This document shows positions 35,091-43,706 of a stretch of 64,000 bases of DNA, piece by piece. Source of the stretch: Patiria pectinifera. Lineage: Eukaryota; Echinodermata; Asteroidea; Valvatida; Asterinidae. Made by a program: the position numbers and the translations under genes. Location of the stretch: positions 7,707,501 to 7,771,500 of the forward strand of contig CM057146.1 of assembly GCA_029964075.1 (NCBI GenBank), in the 5' to 3' direction. The notes beneath the pieces are model-generated. The model did not search any database. It worked only from the letters and a program-made list of their open reading frames with translations, and had not been told where the DNA came from. How positions within the stretch are numbered: position 1 is the stretch's first letter; each line of letters starts with the position of its first letter.

Positions 35091-35667
35091 AAATTTCAGT
35101 AAAGGAAAGAAAATGATCTGTCTAGTTGTGCATGTATAGCCTGAAGTATCGTCTGTAACAAAACTAAGTGCAATGTATTGTAAATAAATATATTAAATAC
35201 TAAAAACCAAAATGCGTGACCTTGTTAATTTCATATTGGGTTGAAGAAGTCGTTTCTAGATCTTGAACTTCAGATCCAAAGTGTTGTCTTGACGTCATTT
35301 CCCCCCTTTTGTGGTTTATCCAAAATGTTTTCTTTACCAAGTCGTGGTGCAGGCAACATATCGAGGCCTTTATTTTAAAAACACCAGGTAAAGGAAATGA
35401 GTCATTAATATTACATATTTTCAAAAATTTCGATGTTTTTCCCCCTTCGCTTTGGTTTCGATTTCATTGTTCTGTGGTTAAGCACAGATTGCCGTTCATG
35501 TATAGTCACACGTTCAAACTTAGTCTGAGTCATAAGATCGAGTAAACCACAACGGTATTCTTCTGTTTTGATAAATTTCAAAAGATGAAACTTCAAAAAA
35601 AAAAAAAGTATATACATTCAGAAAACGAGCTGTGTTTGGGAGACCCAACATTACATTTCAATGCTAT

Positions 35668-36706
35668 AGGTTTTCCCGCACATTTTAAAACTTTTTTCAT
35701 TCAAATTCATAAACGGTTAACTTCAATTTCGTCTCGAGAAGACTGGAACGCGCAAATGCTACAATTACTTTAGTCGTTGGTCATTCCAATTGATCAATCA
35801 ATTTCAACATTTGTACATTCGATGTCGTCAAATTTCAATGGAATTTGTCTCACCTGAAGACCATCTACATAAAGTAAGGATCGAATTCGTCTTTGTTCAA
35901 TCGATTTCAAGAAATGTTCGATCAAATTTATCTGACAAATGCGCACGCTGGTAAACCATGCACAGACGTGAGTGGCATGGAGTATTGCAAGACAAGAGGT
36001 TTCACAACCAATCCAAAGGACAATAAGAAAACTGAATTGACTGTTTTAGAAAGATGGGAAAATATGAATGCATTTTGCTTTTCATAAGTACATGGCCTAC
36101 ATGTGTACTTATTTCTTGCATGAAATGAAAAGTATGCATTTTAATTTGCCTGTGTAGGCGTATACCTCATTTCTTTCAGTTGTTGACGCATAAGATTGTC
36201 AAAAAACCAAATGGATACACAAATAAGTATTGAAAAAGATTACAATTTTGCATAATAATAATGGAAAATGCTTATTGAAGGTTATAGACCTACGTTAAGC
36301 AAGGAGATACTAAACAGACGCAACGAAATAAAGTAATTATGTTTAGTGTAGAAATGAACAGATAAACGTGAAAATATCGAAAAGAGCATACAACCATTAG
36401 ATTAATTTGAATAAAATTTGTATAACATTGATTGAAAAATGACGAAATTGATTCATCTATCGTACGTTCGGCAATTGCAGGCGACGAAATTGAATTATCT
36501 TTCACAAAAAAGTATGGTTAAGGGTCCGTGTACATACCGTCCAATCCGTATGTTAAGGTATGACATTGTTTGAACAAAGTGCGAAACGAGCGACCTAAGA
36601 CGAAATTGAGCATGGGGTATGCAAGATCATGAATTTTCAAGACGAAATTGAAGTTAACCGTAAATTAATTTGAATGAAATTTTTTTTTAAAACGTGCGGG
36701 AAAACC
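35668..36706. mobile_element. 1-kb element with ~70-bp terminal inverted repeats (TATAGGTTTTCCCG family)
   Basis: The left end TAGGTTTTCCCGCACATTTT runs through CGGTTAACTTCAATTTCGTC. The right end is its inverse (GACGAAATTGAAGTTAACCG, then GTGCGGGAAAACC). The interior holds many GACGAAATTGAA-like motifs in both orientations and only short frames. The terminal motif is shared with 3777-4256. Confidence 0.7.
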
Positions 36707-37190
36707 AATATTACGTTACCAAGTTAAACAGATGTTGAAATAATATTGCAACTTCCGTTTCGGAAAGTCCCAAATATATGCGGTTGCTATTAAATCCACG
36801 TGCATGACGTTCCTATGTTTTGCCTGCTGAGAAAAACAAGCGACTATATGTTTGGGCAGATGAATACAATTTGTTCCGTGCGGTTGCATGCACTTTGCAG
36901 AAATCTACTTCAACCCATGGCCAGTCTGATGTTTTTCTTTTGCTGTTTAACGGTTCGATAGTTTCGTGACACGGCTCCGTCACAAACAGAATAACCGCGT
37001 GTTTCATACACGTTTACCTTCGGTAGAGAACGCTATATGGTACACCGGTACTTTACTATCAAGTCATAAGCAAGCGAAATCCCTAATCAGACTTCTACTT
37101 TCAAGTTACTGCGACTATTGGTGGAGTCCATACAAGTGGACCAGGGTTAACCGAGTTTTGTCGAGGGGCTCAGTCGTGGTTCCGTACGGT

Positions 37191-40100
37191 ATGATACCAT
37201 TACCAGGCGACGGCGAGGAGGGTTGTACCGGCGGGTGCACGCGTATCCAGGACGGCTTCCTGACGCAACGCACGGCGAAAGGCAACAAAAAGGTAAGTCG
37301 TACTCTACAGGCATGCAACTTGGAAGTTAACAAAAAAACGAGGAAATTCCAATCTTTACAGGACTTTGTACAGTGTTTTCAATTTTAAACGGCAAAAGTC
37401 TGAAGTGAAAAACGAGGAAATCAGCTGATCTGGGGAAAAGTTGCATGCCTGACTCTATTCCGTTGGAGCTGCCTGTAATAGTTTTGTGTCCTTTGGCAAG
37501 CCAGTTAACCCTCACTTGCCTCTCTCCACCCAGGAGTATAAATTGGTACCGGCATTTGCGATGGACTAGCACCCATGCAGGGGGAATACCAAATATTCTC
37601 AGTCGTTTCATGCTACTGAATCCGGAGATAAACGCCGGCCTGATGGGCCACGTTGGCTTGTGACAGACTTTACTTTTTTATTACTAGGGCCCTATAGGAG
37701 TATAGTTAATATGAAGCACATGTGAACAGTTTGACATTTCAAAACAGGAGCGACTGTGCCTTCATGCGCAACGGAAGTCGAAAGATCCGACTGTTGCCGT
37801 CGCTTGGAACGAAGCTAGCAAATTTTTTAAACATTGCAAATTTTAACCATAAATACGGACCATTCTACTCCAAAACCACGGTCTACAAAGTATACCAGAA
37901 TCTAACAAGGCATTCTATACACAGTATTTATTTGGGTGCCGTCAAGTACACTGTTCATTATTTAACAGAACTCGAGCCTATTCATTGGCCATACATTGTA
38001 CGCTTTTGTACGTCTATTCAAGTGCCATAGTATTGGGCGTTATTCATTTTCTATTCTCAAATTCGGTTGGAAAAATACATAGGGGGATCCCCGCTCGTTT
38101 ACGAGTCATTTACTCATGCGTGTCAACTGAACGTTATAGATTTCTAGTGGTATATTCTCCTTTCAAAACGACACAAGAGAACAATCTCATGGGTAAATCT
38201 ATTGAATTGGACTGTTTGTGTAGTTTTTTTTTCCCGTGGTAGACAAGGTCATACATCTACTTTCTGCATGAATATTATAGCTGTTATGCGGGAAAGCTAT
38301 ATTTTACGACTCGATGTATATAGCCCCGCATGATCTGGGAAAAAAATCCATGCGATAAATATCCGAAAATTGATGACGAAGGATCTTTATTAAGACATTA
38401 TTATACGAGGTATGAAAAGGATTTATACACTTTTTGAGATACAAGACCGATGCATTGTGTTTCAACAACAAGTACTTTTCTTTTTCACCATTTTTCAGAG
38501 ATGGGTGGTGTTCCAAGGTGACACAAGTACAGGTAATTTAAGCGAGCCTTTATCGTGAGTTCACATTTTACAAAGGAGAGCACAGCACAGCATCACAACG
38601 AAACGGAGTAATTGAAGCGACACAGCGCAGAGCAAAGTAAACGCACAGTATATAAGGGCAGAGCAGGGCAGGGCAGGGCAGGGCAGGACAATGCAGGACA
38701 ATGCAGATGACACTCAACCCAAAAGACAAAGCGATGACACTTTTAATTTTCACCCTGGATAGTCACAAAATACCGTAAATTGACCACTTTCAATTCCATC
38801 GAACAGGCATCTTCCAACTCAAAGTCTTCAAGCATTCCAACGAGAGGATACTAAAGATAGCCCACACCATCTCCAAGGACACTTTTGTGGGGATAGAGAG
38901 GGGCGATTTCGAAGACTCCACTAGACGGGGCCAGAAGCCCAGCAAGACGGTCAGCTATCTCGCCATCTTACTGGTCACCGACACCATCCTGCTTCACGAC
39001 GACATGCTAAACTTGGTCAAATGGCACTCGGGTTTCAAGAAGTACTTTCACAGTAGTGAGTCTCATCTCTTCAAATCCTCATGATATACGGTAGAACACA
39101 TGTAATGATACTAATGACCTGTTCACAGACAAAACAGTACTTGTGAGTAAAGGGGGAGTAAAAAAAAACGAAACCAAAATGTCGGGACTATTGTTTAAAA
39201 AAAGTTCTGAATGAGCACTTTCAAAATTTCAGATATGAAAACCCAATTCATAAGCTTTCTTTTAGTACAAGAATCGTTCAAATCACTCTTGTACTTTTCA
39301 AGTTAGGGAATTTTAAACACAACCACCATTTTAAAGTTCTATCCACGAATCATAAAAAAGGTGTGCGTCCTTTCAGCAAAACGGAAACAATTCACACACA
39401 TCCCTATGTGATTTGTTTTCGTTTTGCTGAAAGAACACTTACCTTTTTGTGACCCGTGGACAGAACTTTAAAACGGTGGTTGTATTTAAAATTCCGTAAC
39501 TTGAAAAGTACACGAGTGATTTGAATGATTCTTGTACTAAAAGAAAGATTTTGAATTGAGCTTTCATATCCTACATTTTGAAAGTGCTACATGCAGCACT
39601 TCACTTAAGCAATGGTCCCGACATTTGGATTTCGATTTTTTGACTTGCCCTGTAGATAGCTACATGTACATGTATTTATTTTCAGTCTTTCTTACTGACC
39701 AGACGAGAATTATTGACGATTCATAGAAGTGTAAACATGTCTTCTTTCTCCCCCCCTCAAATCCAAAGACAGTTGGGAAGTGGTGCCCATGACGGGAGTC
39801 GCCACACCCGAGTCCAAGGTTGTTCTCCACATTACCCAGCATGCAATCTCGCTGGCAACAATCAACCCCCCTAAGCACTACCAGCGGTGGCAGCTGGGTA
39901 AGGTGACCGAGTACGGAGTCTGGGGTGCCAGGGTATACTTCAAGCTCGACAGCTCCGAGACGGGCAATGGTGAGTCTGGAAATTGACATTATAGACCTTT
40001 ACCATGCCGGCGCCATTCCAGTCATGTTCCCTGTATCCAATAACAGTACTGAATGATAAAGTTTTTGCGCAAAAGGGAACCAGACTATTTTTCCTTCCAG

Positions 40101-41448
40101 CCTTGCTTTGGTTACCAGTACATTAATTTGAATGGGAACAAATCAAGACGGCCGCAACATGCTAATGGTCTATGAAGAGGGTCTATGGTCAGGTTGAGCT
40201 TAATTGCAATTATCTTAAAATTGGTTCTCTATCCCACTCAAGATGAAAGACCCTCATTAAAAAAACCAAAGCAATTAGAGACCGATTTTATTGTCTTAGT
40301 TCTGTCTTAACGATATCAAGTCTCCTCTGCAATGCGCCTACCAGCACAATATCTCGGAAGCCGAAAGAAATCTTAGTTTTCATGTAAATCTTACTTCAGT
40401 TGAAATGTCTTTAGTCGGAAGGCGGTGAAAACAAGTTCCACGCCCTTACTTCATAATAAGGGTAAAATTGAAGGGATCAACTAGGGACCGACTTCAAATT
40501 CACCCAGTGAAAAGTTTGCGTGACTTATATGCTCAATTTTCAGGATACTTTGAGATAAAGGCATCGACCCTTATCCAGGCCAACAGCATTGGGGATATTA
40601 TCAGCAGCTTGCTACCCCACTTAGTCCCAGGAACCAAGCGACGCATGTCCCGTGGTGAGTGAAAACATTGACACCGACCAATCAACAAAACTACCAAGAA
40701 ACCCCCGTGTTCAGTCATGTACCCAGCGAGGGTGTGGTTGGCAGGGGGCACCTTGCCCCTTCCCGGCAACATTTGCAGGGATGCGATTTTCAATTAAAAA
40801 AAAGTCTGAAATTGGATGAAAGGTCTAAAAGATGTATTTCTTTCTATGCTGATAATGGCTTTCTCTCGGATTCAAAAAGTCTGAATTCAGGCAAAAGTCT
40901 GCAAAAATCTCATGCCTGGACATTTGGCTTTTTTTGATATAGCACCCATACCAGCAACTCAAAACCAGAGCTAGTTGTAAAGCCACCCAGTGATTTAAAA
41001 GGATCGAAACTAAAAGACCATTTTGTGAACATTTTAAAAATTAAAATAAAATAATAAAACACATGTAACTTAATGCTTTCTTTGCACTTCCAATCTATTC
41101 AGTGTCAACACCAGAGAAATCGAATATCATTCTGATTTCCTAAAAGAAACTTGACAAATTATAGAAGTTCTTTTCTATCCATCAGACGGTTTCTCGACAT
41201 CACCCCTTTCCCCTCGACTGGAGATCACAGACGGTGCCTCCGACGACAAGAAGCGCGTGTTCAAATTTCCGCCTTCCCGAGCAGCACCCAGCAGTCAGGC
41301 TGTTTCACCAGGCCCAACACCCCCACCAGTCAGTCCGAGAACACCCTCGACCCTCCTATCAAAGCCCATCCCCGAGTCATCACCAAAATCACCGCGGTCA
41401 CCGCTGAAACTCGGCCCACCCCCGGTGAACACACGGCCAGCGTTGTAG
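37191..41448 (+). CDS. DOK/DOK7-like adaptor protein 2 (PH + IRS-type PTB, proline-rich tail), 319 aa
   Basis: Exons: 37191-37292, 38499-38532, 38807-39055, 39769-39969, 40544-40654, 41186-41448. Exon 2 is 34 nt as in the upstream paralogue, and every intron phase matches it. PH-like part: TRIQDGFLTQ, KRWVVFQGD, FQLKVFKHSNERIL, LAILLVTDTILL. PTB-like part: SWEVVPMTG, LHITQHAISLATINPP, RWQLGKVTEYGV and the helix after YFEIKAST. The 88-residue tail is rich in proline, serine and lysine, with SH3-type PxxP runs (PGPTPPPVSPRTP, PKSPRSPLK), unlike the short tail of paralogue 1. The start is the ATG that gives an N-terminus similar in length to paralogue 1; the frame is open further upstream, so an earlier start is not excluded. 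Probable role: membrane adaptor in tyrosine kinase signalling. Confidence 0.83.
37308..37451. mobile_element. Short MITE with CAGGCATGCAACT ends, copy 2 (intron 1 of DOK-like 2)
   Basis: Left end CAGGCATGCAACTTGGAA, right end AAGTTGCATGCCTG, with ACTCTA repeated on both flanks. It begins 16 bp after the donor of exon 1, so it was inserted almost on the splice site. Confidence 0.7.
38655..38706. repeat. Short tandem repeat (GGGCA)n in intron 2 of DOK-like 2
   Basis: AGGGCAGGGCAGGGCAGGGC followed by two copies of AGGACAATGC. The surrounding AGCACAGCACAGC is similarly simple. Confidence 0.7.
39150..39652. mobile_element. CAGGG-ended MITE family B, copy 2: long foldback (intron 3 of DOK-like 2)
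   Basis: Two arms of about 230-250 bp face each other. TTTAGTACAAGAATCGTTCA and AAGTTCTATCCACGAATCAT in the left arm are matched in the right arm by TGAATGATTCTTGTACTAAA and GTGACCCGTGGACAGAACTT. The right end GCCCTG is followed by TA. The transcript of the second DOK-like gene would contain this hairpin before splicing. Confidence 0.7.
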
Positions 41449-41492
41449 TCGAGTCTATCACAAGTACTCCAGTCTTAAGTAACAAGCTGTTA

Positions 41493-41731
41493 GGGAGGTT
41501 TCGCAAGCGAACGGATACGCTTACACTTACGTTTAGCTATCCGTATCCGTTTTTTACTTACGTGTAGCGAGCGAGATATGCGTGTCGTCTGCACGTATGA
41601 CGTCATACGCCACTCACTATCTGCTAAACGTGCAGACGACATGCATATCTCGCTCGCTACACGTAAGTAAAAAACGGATACGGATAGCTAAACGTAAGTG
41701 TAAGCGTGTCCGTTCGCTTGCGAAACCTCCC
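41493..41731. mobile_element. Near-perfect 239-bp palindrome, TA-flanked foldback MITE
   Basis: Arms 41493-41596 and 41628-41731 (104 bp each) are inverse with only two mismatches. The 31-bp loop lies between them. The outer ends are GGGAGGTTTCGC and GCGAAACCTCCC, with TA on each side. It begins 44 bp after the stop of DOK-like 2, so it probably lies in that gene's 3' UTR. Confidence 0.85.
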
Positions 41732-41930
41732 TATTAGTTCGGATGAACTGCGACAAATGCATTCAAATTCAATGTAATAATTTTTGTTTATCCTTTTAGT
41801 AATTACTTGTATTAAACTGGACTTGTGATTTACTTTTGATTTACTTTGTGATGGAATCTAATGTAAGGTATCTCACAGCTTTCTAGGGATTGAGGAAAAA
41901 ATCATGGTATTTTTTTGTATGTATATTAAA

Positions 41931-42065
41931 CAAATAATGAATGTTTGCAATGGTGAGAATAATTTAATTCGGTGACAGATGGAGTGGTATATTACACTCG
42001 GGACATTCCATCTGTCACCTCATGAAATTATTCTTACCATTGCACTCATAAACACTCATTATTTG
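41931..42065. repeat. Imperfect 135-bp inverted repeat
   Basis: The left arm CAAATAATGAATGTTTGCAA through GGTGACAGATGGAGTG pairs with the right arm CATTCCATCTGTCACC through CTCATTATTTG. The loop is about 15 bp. It lies 200 bp after the previous palindrome and is unrelated to it in sequence. Confidence 0.7.
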
Positions 42066-42330
42066 TACATTTTGGTACTGGTGGATTTTTTTAAGTGGAA
42101 AATTCCAGCAAGTTTTTCTGTATTTATTGATGTTATTAAATAATGGAGATGTTGAAACAATTGTATAGCTCAATTCTACATGTCTTTCAACAAATTTGTA
42201 TTTATATAGATGGTAATGGAGTCAAATTGTATGCTGATTCTTCACTTATCACAGGGCAGCTATTCAGGAATCATCAAGCGATACCAGTACGCACAAATCT
42301 ACCTTACTGATCCAAATATCAAATTATTAA

Positions 42331-42752
42331 CCCTAACTCACCTCACTCCTCCAAAATCCTCCTGGCGGTTTTGGAGGATTCTAGAGGATTGAGGATGAAT
42401 GGTGATTGAATCAAATGAGGATTCTGGAGGATTGAGGATGAATGGTGATTGAAGCACATGAGGATTTTGGAGGATTGAGGATGAATGGTGATTGAAGCAC
42501 AAGAGGATTTTGGAGGATTGAGGATGAATGCATTTTGAGGCAGGACTGTCTGATGATTTTGAAGGATTTGGTGTTGGTTATCCTTCATTTAAACACGAGT
42601 GCAAAGTTTTGGGATGAGGAGGATTTTGGAGGATTGAAGATGAATGCATTTTGAGGCAGGACTGTCGGACAATTTTGAAAAATTTAGGCGGAGTTGCAAA
42701 ATTTTGGAGGATTGAGGATGGTTGTAAGCAACAAGGGCCTAGGGGGTTAGGG
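42331..42752. mobile_element. TTAA-flanked piggyBac-like MITE with internal tandem repeats
   Basis: TTAA flanks at 42327-42330 and 42753-42756. Ends are CCCTAACTCACC and GGGGGTTAGGG. Inside, a ~43-bp unit containing GAGGATTTTGGAGGATTGAG and GATGAATGGTGATTGAAGCA repeats about four times. A second internal repeat (GAATGCATTTTGAGGCAGGA) occurs twice. Confidence 0.7.
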
Positions 42753-43480
42753 TTAATGTATTCTTCACACACTAGAAAGGTAGCAAGGGAAAAAGCCTTA
42801 TAGTACCATTTTTAAATTTTTGTAAAAATGTTTACTGATCCAAAATCTGGACGGTTTTGCAGCTGAATTCTTTGACTGTAGCTATGTGACAAAAGAAGGG
42901 CTTTTGATGATTTTTGTATGAAAGAATTTCTATTTCAAATTTGTTAACTTGAAATTATAAATTGGCATTAAACTGTACAATTATATGATTCCGACACGAA
43001 TTCAAAATATTTATCAGCTCTAAACCTTTTTTTTTCCTTTGGTCAAATTAAATAGATGTTTTTTTCAACCTACTTCGTCTTTATGTGTGATACTTCTAAA
43101 GAGAGAACTGCTCCTTACATGACACCCTGAAACCAATGGTTTTAATAGGGAATTCATTTGTGAATATTGTTGAAAAATAAAATAGATTCAGGGGACTGGT
43201 ATCTTTTGAAAAAAGGGTCGAGCATGGGATTTGATTAAACTAAAACCAATGTTGTTAATTTGGATACATGTTATATGTACATTTGTAATGCCGAAGGGGT
43301 TAATATAATTCGTTGGGTGCACCACGAAGTCTATGGACTTTGTGCACACGATACGTCACTTTGTGGTGCAACCGAAGAAATAAATGAAAGCACCAGCATT
43401 TCAGAAACACTTCTCAGTAAAACCAGACAAAACAAATTCCAAGTTCGTTTTTTTTTGTTTTTCAAGCCACAGCTTGAAAT

Positions 43481-43486
43481 TTTATT
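43481..43486 (-). promoter_or_regulatory. Candidate RPL38 poly(A) signal AATAAA
   Basis: On the minus strand AATAAA lies about 220 nt downstream of the RPL38 stop codon. It is the first canonical hexamer I see there. Cleavage position unknown. Confidence 0.35.
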
Positions 43487-43706
43487 CTATATACATCTTT
43501 GTAAGACATCAAAACAAAAAGTTCAGGAGTGTTATTTAAGACTGTCCATTCAACAGATCTCCAAAGGGTCCGCGACAAGTGCACTTGCCTTCATAATGCG
43601 TCTCGCTGTTGAATTGTCTGGTTTCAAGTCAGTCCAAAGGTTGAAGGTCAAAGTTGAACAGTTGGCGTCAAAGAACGTCACTCCCGCCACTCCTTGGGTT
43701 GGTGCC

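Larger units (their letters stand above)
33973..37190. other. Spacer between the two DOK-like genes; no gene seen
   Basis: Holds the 3' UTR of the first gene, a short hAT-like MITE, an AT-rich minisatellite and the 1-kb TATAGGTTTTCCCG element. Short frames look random. ATTAAA hexamers near 34260 and 34300 could serve as poly(A) signals for the first gene, but this is not certain. Confidence 0.6.
41449..43706. other. Convergent 3' region between DOK-like 2 and RPL38
   Basis: The stop codons of the two genes face each other 2.26 kb apart. The interval holds two inverted-repeat elements, one TTAA-flanked piggyBac-like MITE and AT-rich sequence. No further coding exon could be supported. AATAAA near 43177 could end the plus-strand transcript. 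Confidence 0.6.
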
